A DNA stretch of 64,000 bases from Pontederia crassipes (Eukaryota; Streptophyta; Magnoliopsida; Commelinales; Pontederiaceae), in the NCBI GenBank assembly GCA_030549335.1, contig CM060188.1, positions 9,548,001 to 9,612,000 of the forward strand. Direction: 5' to 3'. Positions 52,261 through 64,000 of the stretch are shown here, one piece after another; position 1 is the stretch's first letter; every line of letters begins with the position of its first letter. The notes beneath the pieces are model-generated. The model had not been told where the DNA came from, made no database searches, and was given only the letters and a program-made list of their open reading frames with translations. The position numbers and the translations under genes are program-made.

Positions 52261-55200
52261 TCAGTACAACAATTCCTCAAAGACTGGATCAACATCGCCG
52301 CCCCACTCTCCATGGTACAATTCCAGAAGTTTCTCAGCCGGTGTAGTTCCTGTCAAAATTGCAAGACATTTTGTAAGAAAATGAGCCCTCCATATTTGAG
52401 AAGGTTTTCAAGCAATTTCACATTTCCTAATTCATGGAAGCAAAAGTAATGCAAGTGATAGGTCACTACTAGAAAAACGTTGATTACCGATGGACCGTCG
52501 GTAATCAGTCCGAAAATCATCGGTAACGCGATTACCGACGGTTTTTCAGTCAGAATCGATCCGTCGGAAAAACGCTCGTCGCAAACGGATTTGCGACGGT
52601 TGAAAAAAATTCGTCGAAAATATCGACGGTTCGGACCGTCGGAGCAGTCCCCGGCGGTTCGAACCGTCGAAATTTTCCGATGGTTGCAACCGCCGGAAAA
52701 GTCCCCGGTGGTTCGAACCGTCAAAATTTCTGACGGTTGCAACCGCCGAAAAAGGCCGGGTTCGAGCTGTCGCAACTTTTCGACGGTCGCAACTGTCGAA
52801 ACTTTGGACGGACGTCGCAACCGTCAATCTTTTGACGGTCGCAACTATCGCAAATAATTTTTTAAATATAAAAAAATTAGCGGCCAGATCGGGCCGCGGT
52901 CAGCTCCGGCCACGGCCAAATCCGAACGCCCGGCGGCCGATCCGGCCGATGGAGGTCGGATCCGGCCGTCAGTCGGCCGATCGACCGCTGGGGGCCGAAT
53001 CCGAACGGCCACGGCCCGATCCGAACGGCCACGGCCCGATCCGAACGGCCACGGCGAGATCCGGCCGCCAGCGGCCTTTGGCCGGAGAGAGAAAGAGAGA
53101 GAGACGTCGGTGCGGAGCCGGAGAGAGAGAGACGTCGGCGTGGGAGAGGGTCGCCGATGCGGGAGAGAGTCGCCGGCGCGGGAGGGTCACTGGCGTCCGG
53201 CGCGGGAGAGAGTCGCCGGTGCGAGAGAGGGTCGCCGGCGTCCGGCGTGGGAGAGGGTGCTCGCGGCCGGGAGAGAAAGAGAGGAGAGGGAGAGAGAGGA
53301 GTGGAGGGAGGGAGAGAGAAGAGGGAGGAGGAGGAATATATATAAAGGGAAAAAGTGGAAAGAAAGCGGGAAAAAGGAAAAAAAATCGGGATAACAAAAT
53401 TTTAATTACTGACGATTTCGGCCGTCGAAAACGTAAATATTAAATATTTTTATAATTACCGACGGTTGTGACCGTCAAAAATATATTTAGTTATATATAA
53501 TGTTTATTTTTTATTTTACCGACAGTTTAAACCGTCGGTAATCGTTACCGACAGTCAAAATCCGGTAATTGCGACGGTTTGGGCCGTCGCTAGTTATATT
53601 AATAAAATACTCTTTATATGATATTATTATACATTTACCGACGGTTATTTTACCGACGGTCTGAACCGTCGGCAATTGTTATCGACGGTCAAAACCGTCG
53701 GTAATCGTTACCGACAATCAAAACCATCGGTAATTGCGACGGTTTGGACCGTCGCTAGTTATATTAATAAAATACTCTTTATATGATATTATTATACATT
53801 TACCGACGGTTACGACCTTCGAAAATTACGGCGAATTTTACGACGGATGGATATCCGTCGAAAATATCGACGTTCCTAATCGTCAAAAAATTAAATAATA
53901 ATATAATAAATTACATAATTTATTTTTTTATTTCCGATGGTCGTGACCGTCGGAAAATCCGTCAGAAAAATTTAATAATAATATAAAAAATACATAATTT
54001 AATTTTTTATTTCCGACGGTCGTAACCGTCGGAAATTACGACGGATGGATATCCGTCGGAAATATTGACGTTCCTAATCATCGAAAAATTAAATAATAAT
54101 ATAAATTATTTCCGACGGTCATAACCATCAAAAAATCTGTCGGAAACGGAACCGTAAAAAAATCCGTCGCAAATTGCGACGGATTTAGAACCGTCGGAAA
54201 TTATCCGTCGGAAAATCGCAATTTTCTTGTAGTGGGTGTTCAATGTTGACAAATTCGATTAAAAAACTCTTCAAGTATGCCACAGAGTTTGACGACTTAC
54301 TCATATTCTAATGACAGAATTTGATCACGAGTTTTTTATTCCTTGCTAAAAAAATTTAATTTTATATGTGATACCTGTTCTGACCACTTCTGTTACTTCA
54401 TTCAAAAATACAGCTTCTTTGAAACCTCTTCTTTCCAATCCATCCTGGACCATTATGAGAAAAAGAATTGAGAAAAAAGAGGTCATAGATAAACAGTCAC
54501 ATATAAATGGACTAACCTTTGCAAACTGTAAAGCTTCTTCAGCAATATGTCTCACTAACCCTCCCCTGAATGGCGTCTTGAGTCCAGTAACTGGAACCTA
54601 TTAACCAAATTCCAATTTATCAGAAAACTATTTTTAATTTCAGTAGTGTGGATAAAGAAACACATGATATTGACAGGACAAGTAAATTCTACTGGAGGCA
54701 GTAAATTATTATATCATTCTGCTGTTGCCAAATTCAACAAAGAAAAGGATCATTGGCAATTATTATAGATATGTAGTATCAAAAAGGTTCTACTGTACGT
54801 AGCACCTCTCTCCTCAACATCATCCTTTCTTCGTTGGTCCAATCTACAGTCATGTCTAGAACATTTTGTAATGAAACATCGTCGTACAACAAGCCAACCT
54901 GCAAAATGTAAGGAGCCAATTTAAATAGGCAGGAATTATCAATTACATCTAATATGGACTGAGAGAAAAAAAGAGCAAATATAAAGGTGATCCCATATGT
55001 GAAAATCAGCATACCCAGAATGCTGGCAGAGCATACAATCTACTACATGGACCAACATCAGCACCCCTCATTTCCAGGAACGTTTTAAGCCTCACCTGCA
55101 AATGAATTATTAACATTCGGTTTACTGATTTGAGCTTTACTTCCTTTTATAGAGTATCATCCAACAGAAAAGACACCTCAGGAACTACTGCTGTTAGATG

Positions 55201-58200
55201 ATTCACCCAATCATTTATTGTTGGCAGTTCCCCAGGAATTGTTGGGAGTTTTCCTCGCATAAAGTCCTGCGAGTATCATCAAATAGTATTTTCTTAACTG
55301 GTCTTACAAATGCATTTTCAAGGGATTCAAAAATTAAGCAAATAGATGGAGAGTATAATGAACCCTGAATGACATTCCAGCACAATCAACAAATTTATTT
55401 TTCCGGTATACAGAGAGCATAGGAACATCTAAAGCATAGTCCACATACTGCTCAAATCTGCAAAAAGATGAAATGTGTTGGTTTAAAAAAAGCAACCGAT
55501 CAAACTTCATAAGATGTGGAACAACATATCTATGTATGTACATGTTTATTTATAGGAGAAATGCAGATTTTTAGTTGAGAAGTCTGCTGTTATAGATTCA
55601 GACCCAATGCCAAATATATCAACATAGATGCAAACTTCTAAGAGCAACAACATTATTGTACAATTTTTGGCGAAAAGATAAACTGTATTTACCCGAAAGA
55701 ATTATCAAATACAAATGGAAGCATTCCCGTGCGCTTGTTGTCTGTATCAGTCCACGCATGACTATAGAAGACAATAATGGAACTCTTCTCAATCAGATAA
55801 ATTCAGAATGACTGAACTAGAAACGGTGAAAAAAAGAACTAATTAACACGTACCTTCTCATGCTGAGGTAACCATTTGGTTTTCCTTCGGTGAAAGGTGA
55901 ATTAGCAAATATGGCTGTTGCAATCTGATGTACAGAAGAACTGTGAGGAACAAAAAATAACAAGTTTCAGATGAGAAATATGTATGCACTTACAGGTTGC
56001 AAAGCAAGTCCTGCACGAAATTTCCTAATCATATCCCATTCAGAACTGAAGTCGAGATTAACCTGAAAATAAAGCATCTGATTTACACATGCATCTTAAT
56101 AACATTGTTTTAAGACTCAACTTCTGCGATTCTAGTGATGCTTGTGAGAACAGCAAAGTTGCAATCTGAATGAAGGGCAGAAGACTAAGAACTTCACCTG
56201 AACTGTACATGTCCGGAACATCACATCAAGTCCAAGAGAACCAACTTTCGGTAAGTGATTCCTTAAAATCTCGAATCTTCCCTATTAAAAGCATCAACAA
56301 GACTCTCTTCAGCACCCAAAAAACAAAACAAAAAAAAAAAAGAATATTTCAGGAACTTTCTTCAACATCGAGATGATATGGTCTGATGGATGCACCTAAG
56401 AAGGACACATTTCTAAGTTTATGAAAGTGAAATGGAGCTGCAACAGAAGTTAATCACACCTTGGGCATCATAGGAATGTCTTGCTGTCTCCATTTTGGCT
56501 GAAAACCAATTCCCAAAAATCCAATGCCCATTTCCTTTGCCACAGTTTTCACCTACGAAAAAAAAGTAGCTAGGTTTTAACCTAAAAAAAGCTTGTAAAT
56601 TGTAATAAAAAAGTTTTTAACTTAAACATGAAGTATCACCCATCGTCACAAATTCAACCTACAATAAAATGTCAAATGGTTCATCGTGCACGGGATTGCG
56701 GGTCTTCTGATAGATTTGATCAATCCAACTTTGATTTGATTTTGTTGACACATGTGCTCCCTTAATTTATCGAACGAATTTTAGGAAGCCAAGCCTATTA
56801 AGACAGAGATATTTAATGGACGGAATATTAATCGGATATGTCGAATAGACCAATTTATTAAACTCTTTTTATTATATTTTAGTAAATTACCTAATACGAT
56901 TGTTAATATAATCATTAATTATATGGACGGGCATCGAAGTTTGGGTATTGGTTAAATGACTTGGTGACGACGTTGGGGGAAATTACAGACGGTTTGAACC
57001 ATCTGCAATTCTTCTATTTCTTGTAGTGCGCATACATGAGAAAGCGTTAAAATTATAAATATAACGATGATTCAAATTGTAATTAACAGTTGAATTAATA
57101 GTAATTCAACTTTTCACATGATAAATTTCATTAAATATCATTCAACTTTATGCAATCAATTGACTAATGTGAGTAACCGTATTTCTATCTCCTCTATGCA
57201 ATCAATTGACTAATGTGACAAATAAAATAACATAATAATATTTTAATCATTTAAAAATAAAATAATATTAAAAACAAATAAATGTAATAATTTAAAAATA
57301 AAAAAGGAGTGTTGTCCCCTTTGGTAGCCTCGTCGATGCCGGAGGGAGGAGTTTGTCGGAGGTTACAAATGGGGGGCAACGTGTTATTTGTCGTAGGGGA
57401 AGGGAGGGGTGGGGGGAGGGGGCGTCGACAATGCTGCCAAACTGGGCGACACACCCCTTCTTTTTTACTTTTTTTACTTTTAATTATTATATTATATTAA
57501 TATTATTTTAATTTTTAATGATGCCATGTATGTTAGTTGCTCACTTGGAGGAGAGAAAAATAAGTTGTCGACAACGCAATTGAAAAATAATCAATCGCGA
57601 GTAAAAAGGGCATTTGGTGAAAGAAATAATTAAATGACAGTTTAATTACAAAGTAAAATTTGAGTATAAAATTGAAAATGATAAAGTTGGAAGGCAAGCT
57701 TTTTATAATTTTAACCAATAAATGTCTAAGCTGATACCTTGCATATGGCCAAGCAAATATACAATTCCTGATAAATAGTACGATCTAATTTTATAAACTG
57801 ACCTGACAAAGGTGTGAGTTGATCTCAGCAAAGTTTTGATGCAGGGTTTCAAGAGGTGAACCACTTAGCTCAAGCTGGCCACCGGGCTCCAATGAAATGC
57901 TTTTGTTGCCCTGAGAAGTCAGATGCTTCTCTTAATCTGTTGTGAGGATGTGAGAGAAACAAAAGTTATTATAGCGAACAGAAGCAGCTCTCACCTGCTT
58001 GAGACCAACAATGTGATCACCTTCCATTATTCTATCCCAGCCAAATCTCTCTGCTAAACCATTCAGTAGCTCTGCAATTTGCTGATAGCTCACCGGCCGC
58101 AGACTCCCAACTTCAAAACCAAACTTTTCATGTTCAGTACCAATTCTGTCAGCAGAAAACAACAACAATATGTTACCACCAATCATAAATGAGATCTTAA

Positions 58201-61200
58201 CATAGTTAACTAAGACAAGGAACATGATAGGAAACAGAAAACTACCAGGGAAATAAACGTAACATCTTAATTAATCTAACAGTTAAAATTCTACAAATCA
58301 ATTGTGATGAACTGTGAACCCACTGCAGATACATATAATGGCAGTATTTCTATTATTCAACAGTTAAACTTTTAGGCTGTGTTTGTTTGCGAAACTGGGC
58401 GAAAACTACGTCCTTGTTCCGTCCGATTTGTCAGACAAAGCTCCGAAACTCAGTTCCGGGACGAAAATAAATGTGATGGAACGGGTCTCATGTGACCTCG
58501 GTTCTATCATTTTTTTGTGAAATCGAAAATCACACCAGCTTTTCTTTTGTCCTTTGAGTTTGACGTGATGATTTTTTTAAAATTTATTTTCTTTTTTCAT
58601 TTTCTTTTCTCTCACATGATATCTATTATAAAATAAATTATTTAATAAAGATAAAATAATTTTAATAAAGGATTAATATAATATTTATTACTTATTATTT
58701 CATTAAAAAAATTAATATTTAATTAATTATAAAAACAATTTTGTACATTTAAATAATATATTTTTTAACAAAAAGTTCCCATATTTTTTATTTTATTTTA
58801 ATTAATAACAAAATTATACTTCATAATTATAATAATCATTTTTAATTCAAAACTCACCAAAAATTCATCAATTATATTTACTTTTTTCTATCACATCGAC
58901 CATATTATTCCTTATTATCAAATTCTACTCCAATCAAATACTACCCGAACTAATATGTCAATTCAACTATGCAATAGAAATTTAGGAGGAACTACGATTC
59001 AGTTTCTAAAAGATCCCTTAAGAATTATTACAAAGTTTAAGTCTAAGTAAAATTTCTATTATTTATAATTGTAGGATGTGTTTGATTTTCTGATGATGGA
59101 GGGTGGGTTAGGATGGTGAGAAATATAAGTGGTGAAGTTGAGTGTAACGCGAGTTTATAAAAAATTATGTCTGAATATAAATTAATGAAATGGGTTGGGT
59201 TAGTATAATCCAATTTTTGTTTGGATATAAAATATATTATATAAATTAGAGAAGGTTAAGTTTAATAAATGTTTTATTATCCTTAAGAAAATTTTATTTC
59301 TTTTTATTTCATTGAAAAAAAATAAGGGTAGTCTAGGAATAATTATTTTTAACCCCTCCAAAACTACTAATTTCATAAGTAAAAAATTTAAACCAACCCC
59401 GCCCTCATTAAATTTATCCCATCCCTTCTAAATTTTTTATCCAAACATTCTCTAAATGGTTGTGCTCCTCTTCTAATTTTCCTATGTAATAATATTCTAA
59501 TGTCTAAGAACGTATCCCAATTAATAGTGGATCTCATAAATCTTCTGTCTGAACAATTTCTTTGGAAGGTTTAATTTTATTGTAGTCATCACAATTATTT
59601 ACAATATCTACTTTTTACGGGTTATATATCTTAATTTATATTAGATTTTGCGAAGACTTATTTTTGTTCAAATTTTGATAATATTCCTAATTAAATTGGA
59701 TCTTATTCAACCATAACTCAATCATCAACAAATTAAGTGTTAGTCTCAACTTTTTTGGGGTCATAGTTAGTGACCTACCAATATTTAGGGTTACTAGCAT
59801 GCGAGTAATATGATACTCGTGACCGAAATGTGAATCTTAATTAAATTGGTGATTCCAAAAATTCGAATTGATCCCAAATGTTACTGATTAATCTCAAATT
59901 TTTAAATCCCTGTCAGTTGAACTTGACTTGACTCTATCATTTTTAAAAAAAATAAATGATTTTATTTGTTTAATATTTTAAAATTTATTTGGTTATTTCT
60001 AGTGGTGTTTATTAGATTGGACGGCCCGATTTGTCCGTTGGCTGAACCCGATATGATAACGGGTAAGCCCGTTCATATCTGATCCAAATCTGTCCAATAA
60101 ATTATCAAACTTGGACAAATAATAGGCCAAACATTATATTTCAGTCGTTTGTCCGATATCCGATAGTTCGGTATCCGTCCGATATCCGTCCATTAACTAA
60201 CAAACCGTCCGATAGGACGACTGTTAATCCGTTAATAATATTAGCTAATAAACTTATATGATAATATTTACCTAATGATAAAATATAAGTTATTTATCCA
60301 TTATTAATTTGATTTATTCTAATTTTAATGAAAAAATAAACAAATGAGTAAAAAGACAAAAGAAATATAGAAAATTATGAGAAAAATATGGAGTAAAAAT
60401 TTAATGATACCTTATTTATTATATGTATTAATGTATCAAGAAAAGAATATAAGAAAATATAGAAAAAAGAAATGCCAATTTTAAAAATAAATTAAAATAA
60501 TAAATTAAGTTTTTTAAAATATTAATGGGCTTGTCCGGTTCATTGCTAACTGACCTGTCCGTTAAACTTTAACGGACTGGACAAGTTTGGAAGTCTATTA
60601 GGTGGTCCGATAATAACTCATTAAATTAATGAGCTTATCCGGCTCGTCCGATGTCCGGTCAAAACTCGATTGACCGAAACTATTAGGAGTCTGTCCGATC
60701 CGTTAAGCACCACTTATTTCATATATATGAAAAAAGTTTTAGATGTTAGAAAAAATGCTCTTATTTATAACAAAAGTTATGTTTAATATTATAAACAATA
60801 ATAAAAATCTATTAGAATGATCAATACAACCAAGTGCGATAGGATCGAGTTGGATTTGTTCGAAAGATTTCTTTCTCGTTATCTAATTTGCAGTTGAAAG
60901 TTTTATTTTTGATAGGTTGCAAATGCAGTAAATCCTTACACCTGGGAGATTGGTTTTTCCCTTTTCGGCCTTCATTTGTGAGACCCACGAGGAGAGATAT
61001 ATGTGCACTGTGGAGTCCACATGTTTGATTTACGGTTAACTATTCAAATTTTTTAATAATAATTCATCTAATTTAGTAGTTATTTGATATTTTAAGAATA
61101 AAAGAAATAATTGTGTTACGATGAAAGTTGAACATATAAGTAAGAGAGAAAAAAGGTTTAATTTTCAATTTCTTTTGAAATTTGTCAATTCGTATGTCAT

Positions 61201-61992
61201 ATTTTTTGGCAAATAAAATCTAGTTAACCTTTAAATATTCTTAACAATCACACATATTTTTAAAAAGAAAATATATATAAAGAAAAACAAAGTTTTAGAA
61301 AATGAATTAACCCCCTCCACTCCACCACATATTTTTCGATTTTTTGAAGAGGAAGATTAAATTCTTCCAAAATTTCATGAAATTTGTGGCAAAATCTAAT
61401 TAGCATAGCATTAGAAGATATTTTTAATCAAAACTCATCGATGTCCAGAATTATTAATATCCCACCAATTCGATATTCGAATGGAAGCCATATAAATAAA
61501 TACATCAAACTCACAACACAATCGCATTATCGGGTGTGACAACTTAATTCATTAGAAGTTTTATGATCTCATCACTCCGTGACCATGCATGCACGTAAGG
61601 GGCTTTTGGCAACAATTTGTTTAATTAGCGTACCTCCACTTCTCCCTGGGCTTGCAGCCGGACGCGAGGTACGCGACGAGATCCTCCTTCGTCAGCGGCT
61701 CCGCCATCGCTACTGCCAGCTCCTCCGTCGGCGGGCTCGCCGCCTGCACCGCCGTGCTCCCTCTCCGTCCCCTCGGCACGCCGCGAGCATCCGCGTCGTC
61801 GACGTCGAGGTGCAGGCTTTGCGGCCGCCGGCGCCGCTGCCGCCTCTCCTCCCACAGCTCACCGGAAGGCAGTCTTTGCCTCGCCCTCGGTGGCCCTCTC
61901 TCGTCGCCGTACCTCGCGATGGCGTTGGGGCACGGGATCGTCGCCTCCGTGCCGCGAAGTTGGTTGAGCAGCGCGCCGCTAATCGCCGCCAT
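52261..61992 (-). CDS. GSH1: Glutamate-cysteine ligase, chloroplastic (GSH1 copy B)
   Basis: This enzyme makes gamma-glutamylcysteine, the committed step of glutathione synthesis (EC 6.3.2.2). Fifteen exons: 61992-61634, 58145-57995, 57910-57803, 56552-56460, 56281-56198, 56062-55994, 55924-55854, 55761-55693, 55457-55364, 55266-55177, 55095-55015, 54898-54806, 54597-54517, 54444-54375 and 52349-52261. They total 1602 nt and join in frame to 533 residues plus TGA. The first ~85 residues form an Arg-rich transit peptide before ASPPTEE. Conserved pieces: [127 protein letters not shown] and [10 protein letters not shown]. Oddities: residues 197 and 417, Cys in the Arabidopsis enzyme, are Phe and Tyr; a CACTA element lies in the last intron; exon 3 belongs to a near-identical tract shared with the pseudogene. 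Confidence 0.96.
52464..54234. mobile_element. CACTA-type non-autonomous element in last intron of GSH1 copy B
   Basis: A 1,771-bp element that begins CACTACTAGAAAAACG and ends CGCAATTTTCTTGTAGTG, flanked by the 3-bp duplication GGT (52461-52463, 54235-54237). Terminal regions (52480-52850 and 53410-54220) consist of inverted ACCGACGGT/ACCGTCGG units. The core (52880-53340) is GC-rich then GA-rich, with an exact 20-bp unit (CCGAACGGCCACGGCCCGAT) repeated about three times at 53001-53058, and ends in a TATATAAAGG word. No transposase is present. Confidence 0.93.
56964..57899 (-). repeat. Near-identical tract, copy B member (partner 48036-48970)
   Basis: It contains about 63 bp of the CACTA right terminus (TGACGACGTTGGGGG to CTTGTAGTG at 57027) with no element attached, then intron 3 and exon 3 of copy B. 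To its left the sequence is unrelated to copy A. Immediately beyond exon 3 the two copies diverge again. Confidence 0.85.
58376..58996. mobile_element. TIR element in GSH1 copy B intron 1, relative of 29308-29958
   Basis: It begins GGCTGTGTTTGTTTGCGAAA and ends GATTCAGTTTCTAAAAGATC. It shares an ordered series of words with the 29.3-kb element (TTGACGTGATG, AAAATTTATTTTCTTTT, ATTATACTTCA-AATTATAATAATCATTTTTAA, GAGGAACTACGATTC). The extreme ends have diverged and no clear target duplication remains. Confidence 0.65.
59070..59455. mobile_element. Possible AT-rich MITE in GSH1 copy B intron 1
   Basis: It begins near GGATGTGTTTGATTTTCTGATG and ends near TTTTTTATCCAAACATTCTCTAAA, weakly inverted ends of the GTGTTTG.../...CCAAACA type. 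It is loosely related to sequence near 30236. Bounds and class are uncertain. Confidence 0.4.
60001..60715. mobile_element. hAT-like non-autonomous element in GSH1 copy B intron 1
   Basis: The left end is AGTGGTGTTTATTAGATTGG and the right end is CCGTTAAGCACCACT, imperfect inverted repeats. TTATTTC occurs on both sides (about 60002 and 60714), consistent with a 7-8 bp duplication that overlaps the ends. Subterminal GTCCGTT/AACGGAC words are frequent and the centre is AT-rich. Confidence 0.55.
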
Positions 61993-64000
61993 TGCTGCTA
62001 CGCGCGCAGAGGGAAGACCTGCCACTCAGCTGGAACTTAACGAAATGCTTATAATCGTCGTGCAACCACCATCATCATCATCATCATAATAATAATAGTA
62101 ATAATAATAATATAAAAGATTTCTATAAATCTTACGTAGCAAGAAAGATCTATTGATGGAGCTTTATTATTCAAATAATCCTCCTAATAATTACATGATA
62201 AAAAACAATGATAATTTTGCATCCCATGTCAGGATGATTTTTTGATAATTACGCTCACCATCTTTATATATTTAATTAATTCATTAATTTATTTTCAATA
62301 ACAAAAGTATGTTGTATACATTTTTAAAATTATCATACGTACAAGCATGGTTTTTTTTGGGTCTTTAACTTGTTTGTTTTAGAGGTGCATACACGGAAGA
62401 AAAGAAGACATGAGAGATGGTCATGACGTGGGAGCGATTAGATCCATGAATGCCTTTTTCTTTGTATTTTCTCCTAAAAAAAAGGACATTGATTAGATTT
62501 AGGTATCAGGGTCGACTGTTAAGTACGTTTGCTTTACTGTGCGTTTGGTGACCAAGTACTTAATAGCATTTAGTAATGGTAGCACTAGCATTTTTATAAT
62601 TGTTATATGGGCACTATTTTATTTGTTTCATTAATTTTTTTTAAAAAAATGAGGAGACTCCATTTTTTTTTCAAAATTCTCGCATTAAAATATCATTCTC
62701 TTCATTAAAAATTCAAAATATATACATATATAGTTAATCATGCACATGTCGTATCGGTTTTATAGATATAGTAATGCTTTTATTCGTGCGTGTTATAATA
62801 TATCCATGTTCCTCGTTGAGTGGCTGTGTTTGGGCGGTGAAATTTAAATTCTAATTAGAAGTAATTGATAAGATAAAAAAGTTTAGGCTTGATGTTTGGA
62901 TGAAAAATGTACTCATGAATATTTAAAAAGTTAATTTAATAGATAAGTTTTAATGGATGTTTGAAAAAAAAGTAAAAATTAATAATATAATTTATTATTT
63001 TATGAGGTATAAAATTATAGTAAATAAATATATTATGTATTTATTTAAAATAATAATTACTCGTAGATAAAAAAATATTACACATAATTATTAATTTACA
63101 ATTTATTAAAAAATAAGTCTTGTAATAATATATTAATATTAATTTTGATTAATTTTTATATATTATTAACATTATAATTTACGTAAAAATATATTAAATT
63201 CCATATATAATATAAATTAGATTATTTATAATTTTCCTAACAACAACTGAAATTTTAACTAATAAAATTTTCTTACAAAAATATAATATTATACATAAGA
63301 TTTTACATTAATTTTATTCAGTGAATTTTATAAAATAATAAGTACAGATATAATGTTTAGATTAATTCAGTTAATTAATATGAATCTTTTATACTTTATT
63401 ATACTACAAACCAAGAAAAATATTATAACTAATTAATATAGTACTTTTAATTATTATAAATAAATAAATTTATCTCTAACAATTTTCTAATAATATATTA
63501 ATAATAAAGTATATTTTCAAACATACGTGTGACATAGTATAATAATAATAATTTAAAAAATGAAACTAATGAAAAATTAAATTAATTTTTATTTATAAAA
63601 TCTAATGCATAATAAAAGTATTGATTAGGATATAATTATTATAATTTTTATTACAATATGATGAAACAGAAAAAATTTAAAATTTGATTATTTATTATTA
63701 AATCCTGATTATAATGTATAATAAATAAAATAAATATACTTATATTAATATTATAATTAAGATATGTAGGCTCACCTATTTTTAGACTTATGTGAAAAAA
63801 AAAAAGAACGGAGTCCTTGCATCTCAACAATAATTAATTAGTTCTCACTAATAGCAAGAACTAAAATATAAGAACTTTAGTCATATGAGCACCTTGATTA
63901 GAACTTTTGTTCTCGTGGGTCCCACCAAATTTTGGGCACCTATTTGATAGAACTTTCCTAAATTCTGTACCCGATGGCTCGACCTATTTTTATTTTTATT
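61993..64000. other. 5' flank of GSH1 copy B and distal intergenic DNA
   Basis: A TATATAAAG word on the minus strand at 62263-62271 is a possible TATA box about 270 bases before the ATG. CAT/AAT trinucleotide tracts (62069-62110) fall in the presumed leader. From 62825 (TGTGTTTGGG) onward the sequence is a relative of the AT-rich TIR element at 20234-21212; its right end is not clear within the window. No gene is seen. Confidence 0.5.
62263..62271 (-). promoter_or_regulatory. Possible TATA box of GSH1 copy B
   Basis: TATATAAAG on the minus strand, followed downstream by GATGGTGAG. It is the best TATA match in the 5' flank, but AT-rich context makes chance occurrence likely. Confidence 0.3.

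Noticed and set aside
48314-57500. Identical ~63-70-codon frames at 48.3-48.6 and 57.25-57.5 kb
   Set aside because: They are duplicated because they lie in the near-identical intron 3 tract. They have no start context or domain.

Overview
This is a nuclear plant (angiosperm) window. The genes have many short exons with canonical GT/AG introns, encode chloroplast-targeted or cell-wall enzymes, and sit among AT-rich intergenic DNA full of non-autonomous transposons and microsatellites. Several genes (glutamate-cysteine ligase, acetylornithine aminotransferase, the TBL protein) have very GC-rich first exons and AT-richer later exons. That 5'-to-3' GC gradient is typical of many monocots, so a monocot is my inference; I cannot name the species.

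Layout. 114-3812 (-): chlorophyll synthase CHLG, nine exons, 3' part outside the window, with a SINE in one intron. 4984-8784 (-): a TRICHOME BIREFRINGENCE-LIKE polysaccharide O-acetyltransferase, five exons. 13016-15903 (-): acetylornithine aminotransferase, three exons. 15.9-25.5 kb: gene-poor DNA with MULE-like, CACTA-like and other terminal-inverted-repeat elements. 25531-28950 (+): an unrecognised gene with a TATA box, a 5' UTR intron and two coding exons, encoding a poly-Cys run and a DLNLPP motif. 31926-50017 and 52261-61992 (-): two tandem glutamate-cysteine ligase (GSH1) genes.

The GSH1 pair is the centre of interest. The downstream copy (31.9-50.0 kb, 'copy A') is a pseudogene with two in-frame stop codons and a one-base deletion, and its introns are swollen by a LINE, MULE-like elements and CACTA elements. 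The upstream copy (52.3-62.0 kb, 'copy B') has 15 coding exons that join in frame to 533 codons. The copies differ by about 10% in a sample exon, yet share a ~935-bp tract that is almost identical. That tract starts inside the end of a CACTA element that only copy A still carries, which suggests gene conversion from pseudogene to functional gene. Copy B also lacks both cysteines at the positions of the redox disulfide known in plant GSH1.

The recognisable genes are housekeeping: chlorophyll, arginine and glutathione biosynthesis plus wall acetylation. Nothing suggests a co-regulated cluster. No CRISPR, rRNA or convincing tRNA gene was seen.
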